Shown: positions 22,469-32,019, counted from the stretch's first letter. The stretch: 35,202 nt of DNA from Sva-07 sp964651825 (GCA_964651825.1 CAZYWK010000035.1:1-35202), one strand, 5' to 3'. A program made the numbers and translations. Notes: generated from the letters alone by a model not told the origin.

Positions 22469-24541
22469 TCAAAGGTTCGTCGAGCCGGTAGCCCCGGTCG
22501 GTCCGGGCTCGCTCCCGGTGCCACCCGCTCCGGCGCTGCCGGCCTCGAGCGTCTCGTCGTCGAGGATCTGGCCAGTGTTGCCGTCGTCGAACCATCCGAA
22601 CGACGATCCACCGCCGGCGCCGTCACCCGCCGAGGCTCGGTTCTCCGTGATCGCGGCGCCAGCAGCTCCACCCGTGACCCGCGACCCAGCTGCGCCCGCG
22701 GCGCCGTCGCGCCCGCCCGATCCACCGGCGGCGCCCGCCCCGCCGGCCCCGCCGCGCAGTGTCGAGGAGTGGACCTCCACGGTGTCGACATCGGCGCTGA
22801 ACAGCCCGATCGACAGGCCACCCGCTCCACCACCGCCTTGGCCGCCTTCGCCACCGGAACCACCGGCGCCGCCACCGCCGCCGGGCCCGGGGGCGTCGCC
22901 GGACGGGCAGGGGCCCGAACACGTCGGGTCGCCACCCATGCCGCCGGCGGCACCGGCCACCCCCTGTTCGGCGGCAGCAGCGCCGACCGAACCGGCGCCA
23001 CCAGCTCCGCCCGCGACGAGGGATTCGACGATGCGTAGGCGGTCGACACCGGTCGCCGCGAGCCCGACGGACGAGCCGCCCCCGGCACCGGCACCGCCGC
23101 CCGGCGAACCCGCACTCGCCCCGCCGCCGCCACCGCCACCACCGCCGCGTCCCGCGGCCGTGCCCGCTCCCCCGCCGCCACCGTTCCCACCGCCGCCGTT
23201 ATCACCGTCCGCTCCGGGCTTGCCGGCAGCACCGACCGGAACCACCACATCGGTCGGCACCACCGTGCCGACCCCACCCGCGCCGCCAGCGCCTCCTCGG
23301 CCGCCCGATCCTCCCGCGCCGGACCCACCCGGCCGCGTCGATGCGGTGCCACCGGCGGCCGCCGCGCCCGTGACCGTGCCACCGGCCTGGCCGGTCGCGC
23401 CGATCGCACCTCCCCGCCCACCAGCAGCTCCGGCGACCACGCCCGTTCCGCCGGCACCCGGGGCTTCCTGGGACGCCGCGCCTCCGACGCCTGGCGCGGC
23501 CCCGCTGGTTCCGGTCGCCGGGGCGGCCGCACCACCTCCACCGGCCGCGCCGGCGTTGATCGTGGAGCGCACGATGTCGACCACTCCCACGTCGTCGACC
23601 GACACACCGATGCTCGACCCTCCCGGTTCGCCCGCTGCGCCGGCGCCGCCGGCACCCGCGGTGATGCTGCTGTCGGCGACGGTGACGGAGGCCGCGCCAT
23701 CGACGACCAACCCGATCGACGGCTCGCCCTCGGACGCGGCCACGGAGGTGAGCTCGAGTGCCGACAGCGTGACGGCTGCGGCATCGGTGTACGCCAGACC
23801 ACTCGCCGGCACCGTCACCGCGGTGCGCACCGACACATCGCGGAGCCAGGCATCGCTGTAGCCGCCGTAGATGCTCGTCGTCTCGTCGACCGCGAGCGCG
23901 GCGTCGGAGACGTCGTAGACGCCGACGGAACGTACGTAGAGGTCGCGGCCCTCGGCGACGTCGATACCGTGCCGGAGCGTCTCGAACGGCGAGAAGATCG
24001 TGCCGTCACCAGCCTCGTCGTCGCCGAGCTCACCGTCGACGAACACGGTCTGGGTGGCGTCCTCGAACACCCGCACGACGACACTGTCGGTCGCCGTCCC
24101 CTCGGTGCCGGTGACCGCGAGGTCGAAGCCGAGCGTCGTCACATCGTCCGGCGCGGCGAACGACGCCGACGGTCCGGTCAAGATCCCAGCACCGCCCGTC
24201 ACATCCGGCCCGGAGGTCTGCGTCCACACCACCGCCTCAGGTGGCGTTCCGGCGGCGAGGTCGACCGCGGCCAGCGTCACATCGTCACCACGGTCGACGG
24301 CCTGGTCGACCCCGGCGTTGGCCACCGCGACCACCGGCACCGTCGTGGTCGTCCCCGCCACCGTCGTCGACGTCGTCGACGTGGACGACGTGGTGGTTGT
24401 CGAGGAGGTCGACGTGGTCGTGGTGGCCGTCGAGCTCTCGCCGTCGCGGGTCATGAGGAACCAGCCCATCAGGCCGAGCAGCGCGACCACTGCGGCCACA
24501 CTGGCGGCGATCGTGACACCCCGACGGCTGCGTTCGTTCAT
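22469..24541 (-). CDS. PGRS-like glycine-rich repeat surface protein with PKD-like and beta-helix parts
   Basis: A 690-residue exported protein. A basic N-terminus and one membrane segment (about 11-31) lead to a Ser/Thr-only linker (37-66), a PKD/Ig-like domain (about 71-163, VANAGVDQAVDRGDDVTL), then a parallel beta-helix-like part (VFVDGELGDDEAGDGTIFSP; TSIYGGYSDAWLRDVS). From residue 274 on, five rung-like units with the pattern S-x-G, hydrophobic strand, S-[TS]-[IL], AG-x-GG alternate with long Gly/Ala loops (near residues 274, 309, 492, 576 and 648). Gly/Ala content recalls mycobacterial PE_PGRS but no PE domain is present. It is anchored in the membrane with the repeats outside. ATG overlaps the cinA stop. 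Role unknown. Confidence 0.8.
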   Translation of the reverse strand: MNERSRRGVTIAASVAAVVALLGLMGWFLMTRDGESSTATTTTSTSSTTTTSSTSTTSTTVAGTTTTVPVVAVANAGVDQAVDRGDDVTLAAVDLAAGTPPEAVVWTQTSGPDVTGGAGILTGPSASFAAPDDVTTLGFDLAVTGTEGTATDSVVVRVFEDATQTVFVDGELGDDEAGDGTIFSPFETLRHGIDVAEGRDLYVRSVGVYDVSDAALAVDETTSIYGGYSDAWLRDVSVRTAVTVPASGLAYTDAAAVTLSALELTSVAASEGEPSIGLVVDGAASVTVADSSITAGAGGAGAAGEPGGSSIGVSVDDVGVVDIVRSTINAGAAGGGGAAAPATGTSGAAPGVGGAASQEAPGAGGTGVVAGAAGGRGGAIGATGQAGGTVTGAAAAGGTASTRPGGSGAGGSGGRGGAGGAGGVGTVVPTDVVVPVGAAGKPGADGDNGGGGNGGGGGAGTAAGRGGGGGGGGGASAGSPGGGAGAGGGSSVGLAATGVDRLRIVESLVAGGAGGAGSVGAAAAEQGVAGAAGGMGGDPTCSGPCPSGDAPGPGGGGGAGGSGGEGGQGGGGAGGLSIGLFSADVDTVEVHSSTLRGGAGGAGAAGGSGGRDGAAGAAGSRVTGGAAGAAITENRASAGDGAGGGSSFGWFDDGNTGQILDDETLEAGSAGAGGTGSEPGPTGATGSTNL

Positions 24542-25785
24542 GGATCCCGGAGATGTTCGCGCAGGAAGTCGAGGGAGGTGATGACGGCGAACTGCCGCAT
24601 CTGCTCGCGCTGACCGGGCAGCCGGAGGCGACGCACGTCGTCGAAGCCCGGCCCGGCAAGGCCGACGAACAACGTGCCGACCGGTTCGCCGTCCTGCTCG
24701 GCCGGGCCGGCCACGCCGGTCAGCGACAGGCCGATGTCGGCCCCGAGGCGTTCCCGGACACCGTGGGCCATCTGTCGCGCCGCCGCCTCGCTCACCACAG
24801 GGCCGTCACCGACACCGAGCATCGACTGCTTCACGTCCGTCGCATAGCTGACGATCGCGCCACGGAACACGTCGCTCGCACCGGCGACGCCCGTGAGCCG
24901 CGCACCGACGAGACCGCCCGTCACCGACTCCGCGGTGGCCAGCGTCAGGCCTCGCCGGCGGCAGAGATCGAGCACGACCGACTCCATCGTGTCGCCGTCG
25001 ACACCGAACACGACCGGCCCGAGCCGCTCACGGAGCACGGACTCCCACTCGTCGAGCTGGATCGCACAGGCGGCCAGCGTGTCGCCCTTGGCGGTGAGCC
25101 GGATCTTGAGCCCCTCCCACCCGCTGGCGAGGAATGCGAGCGTCGGGGTGTCCGGGCGTTCCATCTCCTCGATCACATCGTCGAGCCGCTCGTTGAGCCC
25201 GCTCTCGCTCTCACCCCACGTGCGCAGCACGCGACTGAGGATCACGGACGGATCCCCGTTGCGGGCCTCGAGATCCGGGATGACCGCCCGCTCCATCATG
25301 TCGTACAGCTCGTGCGGCACGCCGGGAACGGCGTACACCACCTTGTTGCGGCCGTCGACGACCACCGGGCAGATCAACCCGGGTGCGGTGCCGCGGGTCT
25401 GCGGGATGATCGACGCGCCGACCGGCACATCGGCCTGGCGCAGGTTGTTCTCGGCCATCGTGCGCCCACGTGACGCGAACATCGCGCGGATCACCTCGAC
25501 GATCGCCTCGTCACGCACCAGTGGTACACCCATCACCGTGGCGATCGCCTGGCGGGTGAGGTCGTCGTGCGTCGGGCCGAGGCCGCCGCACATGATCACC
25601 GCGTCGGCATCGTCGAGCAGGCGGCGGAGCTGCACGACGATGCGGTCGACGTTGTCGCCGACCTTCACCTGGGCGAGGGAGTCGATGCCGTGGGCGGCGA
25701 GCTCGCCGCCGATCCACGCCGAGTTGGAGTCGATGATCTGCCCGAGCAGGAGCTCGGTGCCCACCGCCAGCACGTCACAGCGCAC
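24538..25785 (-). CDS. cinA: CinA-family protein (competence/damage-inducible, NMN amidase-like)
   Basis: A 415-residue two-domain protein. The N-terminal MoCF-type domain has VLAVGTELLLGQIIDSNS and MCGGLGPTHDDLTR; the C-terminal domain has TLATAESVTGGLVGARLTGV and SYATDVKQSMLGV, the CinA/PncC nicotinamide mononucleotide deamidase part with its catalytic Ser and Lys. Full-length CinA proteins act on ADP-ribose and NMN in pyridine nucleotide recycling. The start is GTG at 25785. It lies between pgsA (36 bases) and the glycine-rich protein (ATGA overlap), in the same transcription direction. Confidence 0.93.
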   Translation of the reverse strand: MRCDVLAVGTELLLGQIIDSNSAWIGGELAAHGIDSLAQVKVGDNVDRIVVQLRRLLDDADAVIMCGGLGPTHDDLTRQAIATVMGVPLVRDEAIVEVIRAMFASRGRTMAENNLRQADVPVGASIIPQTRGTAPGLICPVVVDGRNKVVYAVPGVPHELYDMMERAVIPDLEARNGDPSVILSRVLRTWGESESGLNERLDDVIEEMERPDTPTLAFLASGWEGLKIRLTAKGDTLAACAIQLDEWESVLRERLGPVVFGVDGDTMESVVLDLCRRRGLTLATAESVTGGLVGARLTGVAGASDVFRGAIVSYATDVKQSMLGVGDGPVVSEAAARQMAHGVRERLGADIGLSLTGVAGPAEQDGEPVGTLFVGLAGPGFDDVRRLRLPGQREQMRQFAVITSLDFLREHLRDP

Positions 25786-25821
25786 GACGCGCCCCCTCCG
25801 GAGACCGGGATGCGGCTCGGC

Positions 25822-26400
25822 TCACCCGACGGTGCCCGCCACGGGCGTCGACTCCTCGATCGGCCGCGTGTGCCGGGCGGCCCACAGGTACTGGGCCCCG
25901 CTGACCACCGCCAGCACCACCGCTGCCCACAGAAAGCCGTTCCACAGCCAGGTCGCGTCGAGCGCGGTCAGCGGCATCAGGGCGAAGCCCACGGCGAGTT
26001 GCTGGCAGAACGTCTTGTACTTGGCCAGCTTGCTGGCCGGCACGCTGATCCCCCGGCCACCGACGATCACCCGATACACGCTGATGATCACCTCGCGCGC
26101 GGCGATGATGATCACGGGCACCACCCAGAACACACCGGTCGACACCAGTGTGAACATCGCTCCGAGCACGAGCACCTTGTCGGCGAGCGGGTCGAGGAAG
26201 GCGCCGGCGCTCGTGACGCCGTGGCGCCGGGCGATCCAGCCGTCGATGCCGTCGCTCAGTGAGAAGATCACCCACAGCACGAACGCGATCCACGAACCCC
26301 GATCGTGGTTCGGGATCACCCAGAACATCAGCGGCGACAGCAGCAGCCGGCCGACGGTGACCGCGTTCGCCCAGGTGGCGATCTGGCTCGACTCGACCAT
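25822..26400 (-). CDS. pgsA: CDP-diacylglycerol-glycerol-3-phosphate 3-phosphatidyltransferase
   Basis: A 192-residue integral membrane enzyme. The CDP-alcohol phosphatidyltransferase signature D-G-x-x-A-R-x(8)-G-x3-D-x3-D reads SDGIDGWIARRHGVTSAGAF followed by LDPLADK, with all four Asp present. Five or six hydrophobic segments surround it. It makes phosphatidylglycerol phosphate, the first committed step to phosphatidylglycerol and cardiolipin. The start is ATG at 26400, 42 bases after rimO. The rimO-pgsA-cinA order is common in actinobacteria and supports the assignment. Confidence 0.93.
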   Translation of the reverse strand: MVESSQIATWANAVTVGRLLLSPLMFWVIPNHDRGSWIAFVLWVIFSLSDGIDGWIARRHGVTSAGAFLDPLADKVLVLGAMFTLVSTGVFWVVPVIIIAAREVIISVYRVIVGGRGISVPASKLAKYKTFCQQLAVGFALMPLTALDATWLWNGFLWAAVVLAVVSGAQYLWAARHTRPIEESTPVAGTVG

Positions 26401-26442
26401 CAGGAGTTCCCCCGGCGGAGCGTCATCGGCGACCGCCCTCGC

Positions 26443-27798
26443 TCACTCGTCCTGGTCCAGCCACTCGTCGGCGTCGAGTGCCGCGAGATCGAATCCGGCG
26501 GCGACCAGGTCGGGGCCGAGCGCATCGACGATCTGGACCTGAGCGAAGCTCCCCACCACCTCATTCTGTCCGACGTGGACGATCCCGTCGATCTCCGGTG
26601 CCTCACGGTGGGTTCGGCCGACGCCAGGCGCGTCGACGAGCACGGTGACCGTCTCGCCGATGAGGGCGTCACGGCGGCTGGCCGTGATGTCGTCCTGCAG
26701 CTCGCGGAGTTCCGCCAGGCGTTCGCTCATCAGCGACGGGTCGACCGCGCCGTCGAGGTCGGCGGCGTAGGTGCCGTCCTCGCGGCTGTAGGAGAAGAAG
26801 CCACACCAGTCGAGCTGGGCGCTCTCGACGAAGCGGAGGAGCTGATCGTGATCGGCCTCGGTCTCGCCCGGGTAGCCGACGATGAAGTTGCTGCGGAACG
26901 CGGCCGCGGACTCGCGGGCACGGATGTCGGCGATGCGGTCGAGGAATCGCTGCCCGTCGCCCCAACGACGCATACGGCGCAGCAGCGGCTTGCTGACGTG
27001 CTGCAACGAGAGGTCGAAGTAGGGCACACCCGACGCGCAGATCGCATCGATCAGCGTGTCGCTGAGATCGCTCGGATACAGGTACAACAGCCGCACCCGA
27101 TCGACTGCGGCGGCGACCGCTTCGACGAGCGGCACGATCGCACCGGCGCCCAGCTCATCGGGCCGGTCCTTGCCGTACGACGCGAGGTCCTGGGCCACGA
27201 GGACGATCTCGCGCGCTTCGAGCTGGTCGACCTCGGCGAGGATCGACGACACGTCACGGCTGCGCTGCGGCCCACGGAAGCTCGGGATGGCGCAGAACCC
27301 GCACGAGCGATCGCACCCCTCGGCGATCTTCACGTACGCCCACGGCACCGCGGACTTCGGACGGGGCAGGTTGAGCAGGTCGAAGGTCGGGATGGCGGTG
27401 CTCGACACGGGGATCAGCTTGCGACCGGCCGGCGCGGTGGCCGATGCATGCGACGCTGCCCCGTCCGGCAGCGCAGCGACGAACGACTGGCCGAATCCGG
27501 CGACCTGGTCGACCTCCGGCAGCTCGGCGGCGAGCTCGTCGCCGTACCGCTCGGCCATGCAGCCGGTGACGACGAGGCGGGAGCCGTGCTGGCGCAGTTC
27601 GTCGAGCGCGAGGATCGTGTCGATCGATTCGCGCCGGGCCTCGTCGATGAACGCACACGTGTTGACCACGACGAGGTCGGCGTGCGACGCGTCGTCGGTC
27701 GCCTCCATGCCGTCGGCGAGCAACGCGCCCACCAACTTGTCGGAGTCGACGTCGTTCTTCGGGCAGCCCAGCGTCTCGATGTAGAACCGCGGCGCCAT
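26443..27798 (-). CDS. rimO: Ribosomal protein S12 methylthiotransferase RimO
   Basis: A 451-residue radical-SAM methylthiotransferase. The N-terminal domain holds the three cluster Cys (ETLGCPKNDVDS, VVNTCAFIDEA, VVTGCMAERYG); the radical-SAM cluster motif is CDRSCGFC (about residue 163); the C-terminal TRAM domain follows (from about 380). It adds a methylthio group to the conserved Asp of ribosomal protein S12 using two 4Fe-4S clusters and SAM. RimO is preferred over MiaB for the LGCPKN-DS pattern and the FCAIPSFRG stretch. ATG at 27798; the SMP-30 gene ends 21 bases upstream. Confidence 0.94.
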   Translation of the reverse strand: MAPRFYIETLGCPKNDVDSDKLVGALLADGMEATDDASHADLVVVNTCAFIDEARRESIDTILALDELRQHGSRLVVTGCMAERYGDELAAELPEVDQVAGFGQSFVAALPDGAASHASATAPAGRKLIPVSSTAIPTFDLLNLPRPKSAVPWAYVKIAEGCDRSCGFCAIPSFRGPQRSRDVSSILAEVDQLEAREIVLVAQDLASYGKDRPDELGAGAIVPLVEAVAAAVDRVRLLYLYPSDLSDTLIDAICASGVPYFDLSLQHVSKPLLRRMRRWGDGQRFLDRIADIRARESAAAFRSNFIVGYPGETEADHDQLLRFVESAQLDWCGFFSYSREDGTYAADLDGAVDPSLMSERLAELRELQDDITASRRDALIGETVTVLVDAPGVGRTHREAPEIDGIVHVGQNEVVGSFAQVQIVDALGPDLVAAGFDLAALDADEWLDQDE

Positions 27799-27819
27799 GG
27801 TCCGCCACGCTATCTGGCG

Positions 27820-28764
27820 TTACTGATGGGCGAGGCGGAGGCCCTGGCGGGGCCAGGGGAACGACACGAGGCGGCCGGTGCTCGACAACGTGACGTATGC
27901 GGTGCGGAGGTCGTCGCCACCGAAGCAGATGTTCGTCGTCATCAGGTCGCCGGTGGCGTGATGCTCGACCTGGCTCCCGTCGGGTGACACGGCGGTGATC
28001 CCACCGTTGAACAGCGTCGCCGCGCACACCCAGCCCTCGCCGTCGACGGCGAGCGAGTCGAGGTACTGGAAGCCAGGGAGGCCGTACAGCACCGCGGTGA
28101 AGTCCAGCGGGTTCGGTTCGGCCAGCTCGCCCTGACCGACGACGGCCCGGCGGAAGATCCGCCCGGTGGTGGTCTCGGCCCAGTAGAGCGTGTCGACGTC
28201 GGGCGACAGGCCGATCCCGTTCGGGCCCTCCACCGGGAACGCGACCTCGTGGATCGCCGAGCCGTCGACGCGGGCATAGTAGATCGCGGTCAGATCGCTC
28301 GTGCGTGCCTCGTGGTCGCGGATGCCGTGGTCGGTGAAGTAGAAGCCGCCGTGGCCGTCCATCACGAGGTCGTTCGGTGCCCGCAGCGGCCGGCCGTCGC
28401 ACTCCGTGTACAGGTCGGTGATCGAGCCGTCGTGGGGGTCGACACGCTGGATGCGACCACCGATGTAGGCGGACGGATCGAACGCACCGGGGAACATCAT
28501 CCCGCCGAACTCGACCGGCGTGAAGCACCCACCGTTGTTGCACAGGTAGATCGCACCATCGGGCCCGACCGCCGCTCCGTTCGGGCCGCCCTCGATCTCG
28601 GCGATCGTCGACACGGTTCCGTCGGCACCCACCCGCGTCAGCTGCTTCCCGAAGATCTCCACGACGACGATCGATCCGTCGGGCATCGCGATCGGACCCT
28701 CGGGAAACCGAAGCCCTCCCGTGATCTCGGTCAGCTCGGGCGTCAGCTCCACCACGTCAGGCAT
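27820..28764 (-). CDS. SMP-30/gluconolactonase-like six-bladed propeller protein
   Basis: A 314-residue protein with the SMP-30/gluconolactonase/LRE-like pattern: GGLRFPEGPIAMPDGSIVVV, GGPNGAAVGPDGAIYLCNN, RAPNDLVMDGHGGFYFTDHG and PNGIGLSPDVDTLYWAETTT. The metal ligands (Glu in FPEGP, Asn in APNDL and the Asp of the later blade) are in place, so a lactonase using a divalent metal is likely; the substrate is unknown. ATG at 28764 sits 11 bases from the ftsK stop. The open frame extends far upstream but only as antisense or out-of-frame ftsK sequence. It is unusual between ftsK and rimO and may be an insertion into the operon. Confidence 0.88.
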   Translation of the reverse strand: MPDVVELTPELTEITGGLRFPEGPIAMPDGSIVVVEIFGKQLTRVGADGTVSTIAEIEGGPNGAAVGPDGAIYLCNNGGCFTPVEFGGMMFPGAFDPSAYIGGRIQRVDPHDGSITDLYTECDGRPLRAPNDLVMDGHGGFYFTDHGIRDHEARTSDLTAIYYARVDGSAIHEVAFPVEGPNGIGLSPDVDTLYWAETTTGRIFRRAVVGQGELAEPNPLDFTAVLYGLPGFQYLDSLAVDGEGWVCAATLFNGGITAVSPDGSQVEHHATGDLMTTNICFGGDDLRTAYVTLSSTGRLVSFPWPRQGLRLAHQ

Positions 28765-28775
28765 GGTGGAGATCC

Positions 28776-31337
28776 TTACAGCTGGCCGTTCTGCTGGAGG
28801 AGTTCGAACTCCTCGACCGTCATCAGGACCGCGCGGGCTTTGGACCCTTCGCTCGGGCCGACGACACCGCGCTGTTCGAGGAGATCCATGATCCGCCCGG
28901 CGCGGGCGAAACCGACCTTCAACTTGCGTTGCAACATCGAGGTCGAGCCCAGTTGGCTGCGCACGATGAGCTCCATCGCCTGGCGCATCATCGCGGTGTC
29001 CTCGTCGTCCTCGCCGGCGGAGAACGCGTTGGCGTCGGAGGTGACGTCGAGGGCGTCGTCGAGACCACCGAACGATGCGGCAGCCGCGCCCGAACCGTCC
29101 GGGCCACGCGGCACCGGCGGCACGAGGCCACTTGCCCCGCTGCTCGTTCCGGCCTCGCCGCCCTCTTCGACGTCGTTGGAGTAGATCGGCTCGGGCGACT
29201 GCGCCCGCCAGTGCGCTACGACCTGGCGCACCTCGTCCTCGCTGACGAACGAGCCCTGGATCCGGCTGGCGACCGACGAGTTGCCGGGCAGCAGCAACAT
29301 GTCGCCCTTGCCGACGAGCTTCTCCGCGCCGGGCTGGTCGAGGATCACCCGCGAGTCGGTGAGCGACGACACGGCGAAGGCCATACGGGCCGGGATGTTG
29401 GCCTTGATCACGCCGGTGATGACGTTCACCGACGGACGCTGCGTGGCGACGATCAGGTGGATGCCGACGGCCCGGGCCTTCTGGGCGATGCGGGTGATCG
29501 ACTCCTCGACGTCGCGGGCGGCGACCATCATCAAGTCGTTGAGCTCGTCGACCACGACCACGATGTAGGTCAGGTGCTCGTACACGACGTCGGAGCCGGG
29601 CGCCGCGACGATCTCGCCCTTGGCGAACGCCTTGTTGTAGCCGGCGATGTCGCGGTAGCCCATCTCCGACAGCAGGTCGTAGCGCCGTTCCATCTCCTTG
29701 ACCGCCCACCCGAGCGCGTTGGCCGCCTTCTTCGGGTTCGTCACGGGCTGCGTGAGCAGGTGCGGGAGGCGCTGGTACTGGCCCATCTCGACCTGCTTGG
29801 GGTCGATGAGGATCAGGCGCACGTCGTCGGGCGTGGTGCGCATCAGCAGCGACGTGATGATGCAGTTGATGCCGCTCGACTTGCCGGCGCCGGTGGCACC
29901 GGCGATCAGCAGGTGCGGGGTGGCGGCGAGGTCGAGGAACACGGCCTTGCCGGCGATGTCCTTGCCGACCGCGACCTCCAGCGGGTTGGTCGCCTTGGCC
30001 GCCTCCGGCGAGGTGAGCAGGTCGCCGAGCGCGACGAGCTGGCGCTGGCGGTTCGGTACCTCGACACCGATCGCCGAGCGGCCGGGGATCGGGGCGAGGA
30101 TGCGGACGTCGGTCGCCGCCATCGCGTAGGCGATGTCCTTCTGGAGCGAGGTGACCCGGGCGACCTTCACCCCGGTGCCGAGCTCGAGCTCGTACCGGGT
30201 GACCGTCGGGCCGACGGTCATGCCGACGAGGGAGGTGTCGACACCGTGCGACGCGAGCGATTCCTGGAGCATGCGGCCGCGATGCTCGACCTCCTTGCGG
30301 TCGATCGCCTGCTCGCCGGGCCGGTCGAGGAACGTCATCGGCGGCAACACCCAGTCGCCGATCCTGGCGCCGTCGGGCGACGCCACTCCGGGTTGGCTGC
30401 CGACCGACACCTTGGGCTTGGGTGTGCGTGACCGCTTCTTCGGCTCGCCGGGCACGTCGATGCCGAGATCGTCGCCGTCGGCGGCGAAGTCGTACAGCAC
30501 CGCCCCGCTGCCTGCACCGTTGTCGGCGGCCACACCGGCATCCGCATGGCTGCGGCCCAGTTCGGTGGGGGTGCGGTCGCTGTTGAGCGTGGTGATGTTG
30601 TTGATGCCCGACTTCGCCCAGCGTCCGAGCGGATGGGCGATCGTCGACAGGAAGCCACCGGTCTGGGCCGCCATCGTGCGCAGCGAGGTCTGGGTGATCA
30701 GCAGGATGCCACCGAGGAGCACGACCGCCAGCACAACCGCCGCGCCGACCGGCTTGACGAGCGCCGTCAGCGGCTCGGCCACGAGCGCGCCGAGCCAACC
30801 GCCAGCGGACTCCAGCAGATCGACGTCGGCGGTGAGCTCGTCGGGTCCACGGCCGATGTGCAGGAGGCCGAGCGCAGCACCTCCGACCATCGCCCAGCCG
30901 ATGGCGAGCCGGAACGGGCTCGACGACTTGCCGCGCCGCACGAGCGACACGCCGATCGCGGCGAGGATCACCGGGACCGCGTACCGGCCGAGGCCGACGA
31001 GCCAGCCAAACAGCGTCTCGACGCCCTGTCCGAGCGGTCCCGCCAGATCGAGGTACATGGCCAGCCCGAGGAGCACCGCGGCGCCGATCAGGCCGAGGCC
31101 GAGGAACTCGTGCTCGCGCCCCGCGACCGCCTCGCGGACTTCGGTGTTGGCCCGGGTGCGCCGCGACGCGTGTTGGTCGGGCGGGGTCAGGTCACGGACC
31201 GAGCCGTTCGACGAGGTGGCCTTGGAGGACGAGCGCGCGCCCGGAGTCTTCGCGTTCGAGCCTTTCGGCGTCGTCTTGGACGCGGCACCGCGCTTGGCGG
31301 CGCTCGAACGCTTGCTGGACGATCCCCAGTTGGACAT
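28776..31337 (-). CDS. ftsK: FtsK/SpoIIIE-family DNA translocase
   Basis: An 853-residue DNA translocase. A basic Ser/Lys-rich N-terminus (1-75) precedes four hydrophobic segments (about 78-245), a Gly/Asp-rich linker, then the RecA-like motor: Walker A GATGAGKSS in LIAGATGAGKSSGINC, Walker B YIVVVVDELNDLMM, and an arginine-rich end. The C-terminal 65 residues are the winged-helix gamma domain (LGSTSMLQRKLKVGFARAGR) that reads KOPS-type polarity sites. It pumps chromosome DNA through the division septum. ATG at 31337. The linker is short compared with E. coli FtsK and normal for actinobacteria. Confidence 0.95.
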   Translation of the reverse strand: MSNWGSSSKRSSAAKRGAASKTTPKGSNAKTPGARSSSKATSSNGSVRDLTPPDQHASRRTRANTEVREAVAGREHEFLGLGLIGAAVLLGLAMYLDLAGPLGQGVETLFGWLVGLGRYAVPVILAAIGVSLVRRGKSSSPFRLAIGWAMVGGAALGLLHIGRGPDELTADVDLLESAGGWLGALVAEPLTALVKPVGAAVVLAVVLLGGILLITQTSLRTMAAQTGGFLSTIAHPLGRWAKSGINNITTLNSDRTPTELGRSHADAGVAADNGAGSGAVLYDFAADGDDLGIDVPGEPKKRSRTPKPKVSVGSQPGVASPDGARIGDWVLPPMTFLDRPGEQAIDRKEVEHRGRMLQESLASHGVDTSLVGMTVGPTVTRYELELGTGVKVARVTSLQKDIAYAMAATDVRILAPIPGRSAIGVEVPNRQRQLVALGDLLTSPEAAKATNPLEVAVGKDIAGKAVFLDLAATPHLLIAGATGAGKSSGINCIITSLLMRTTPDDVRLILIDPKQVEMGQYQRLPHLLTQPVTNPKKAANALGWAVKEMERRYDLLSEMGYRDIAGYNKAFAKGEIVAAPGSDVVYEHLTYIVVVVDELNDLMMVAARDVEESITRIAQKARAVGIHLIVATQRPSVNVITGVIKANIPARMAFAVSSLTDSRVILDQPGAEKLVGKGDMLLLPGNSSVASRIQGSFVSEDEVRQVVAHWRAQSPEPIYSNDVEEGGEAGTSSGASGLVPPVPRGPDGSGAAAASFGGLDDALDVTSDANAFSAGEDDEDTAMMRQAMELIVRSQLGSTSMLQRKLKVGFARAGRIMDLLEQRGVVGPSEGSKARAVLMTVEEFELLQQNGQL

Positions 31338-31414
31338 GGTCCGTTCTACGGTACCAACCCCTGCAGCACCAACGCCGGACAGTCACCCGGCGTGAGCCCA
31401 CCTCGCCGAGCAGA

Positions 31415-32017
31415 TCAAACCGGTTCGACGCTGACGATCGCACCGTTGGGGGCCACGACGATGTCGAGCGCGCCGCCGTCGGCGGAGTGGGCCGCCACGA
31501 CGTATCGAACGGTGCCGTCGGGCCCACCGTCGACGCTCAGGGAGTCGATGACCGTGGCGGGCAGCTCGTCGGCGATCACCGCCAGCACCAGCGCGTCGTC
31601 GAACGTGACCGCGTCGGCGGTGAACGTGTTACCAGCCGCCCCGGTCATCGTCGGCCCCGGCGCCTGCAGTTCGCCGTCGAGGTAGACGTACGGGATGGCC
31701 GCGGTGGCGTCGTCGCTCGCGACGAACACGTTCGTGAACTGGCTACTGGCGGTCACCTCGAAGTACTCCTGCGGCCCGCCGAGCTCGGCCTCCACTGCCG
31801 CCATCGCAGCCCGGACGTCGGCCGGCAGCGCGAGCAGTTCGGGATCGTCCGTCGGCTCGGCCGCTCCCCCGCCGGTCGAGATCGAAGCGGAATCCGCTGG
31901 CGCCGAGCCGTCATCGCTGCCGGAGCACCCGACCACACCCACACCCACCGTCACCGCCGCCAGGACCACCGCGGTCATCCGCACGATCCACGCCGGCGGC
32001 CGCAACCTCGGCCGCAA
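31415..32017 (-). CDS. Predicted lipoprotein between rnj and ftsK
   Basis: A 200-residue predicted lipoprotein: an Arg-rich n-region, a hydrophobic core (MTAVVLAAVTVGVGVVG) and a lipobox ending in VVGC, then a Ser/Asp/Gly linker. The body has VTASSQFTNVFVASDDATAA and a C-terminal strand IVSVEPV. TTG at 32017 is chosen: it is two bases after the RNase J stop, has GGAG about eight bases before it and supplies the basic n-region. ATG at 31978 is the alternative (187 residues), but lacks basic residues before the core. Domain not recognised. Confidence 0.7.
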   Translation of the reverse strand: MRPRLRPPAWIVRMTAVVLAAVTVGVGVVGCSGSDDGSAPADSASISTGGGAAEPTDDPELLALPADVRAAMAAVEAELGGPQEYFEVTASSQFTNVFVASDDATAAIPYVYLDGELQAPGPTMTGAAGNTFTADAVTFDDALVLAVIADELPATVIDSLSVDGGPDGTVRYVVAAHSADGGALDIVVAPNGAIVSVEPV

Positions 32018-32019
32018 GC

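Noticed and set aside
21912..23861. Plus-strand 649-codon Pro/Ala-rich open frame
   Set aside because: It is the complement of CarD, tRNA-Arg and the glycine-rich gene; Gly codons read backwards give Pro. No start signal or domain.
28765..30798. Extension of the SMP-30 frame to nearly 1000 codons
   Set aside because: The extra part is an out-of-frame, Arg-rich reading of ftsK, caused by high GC.
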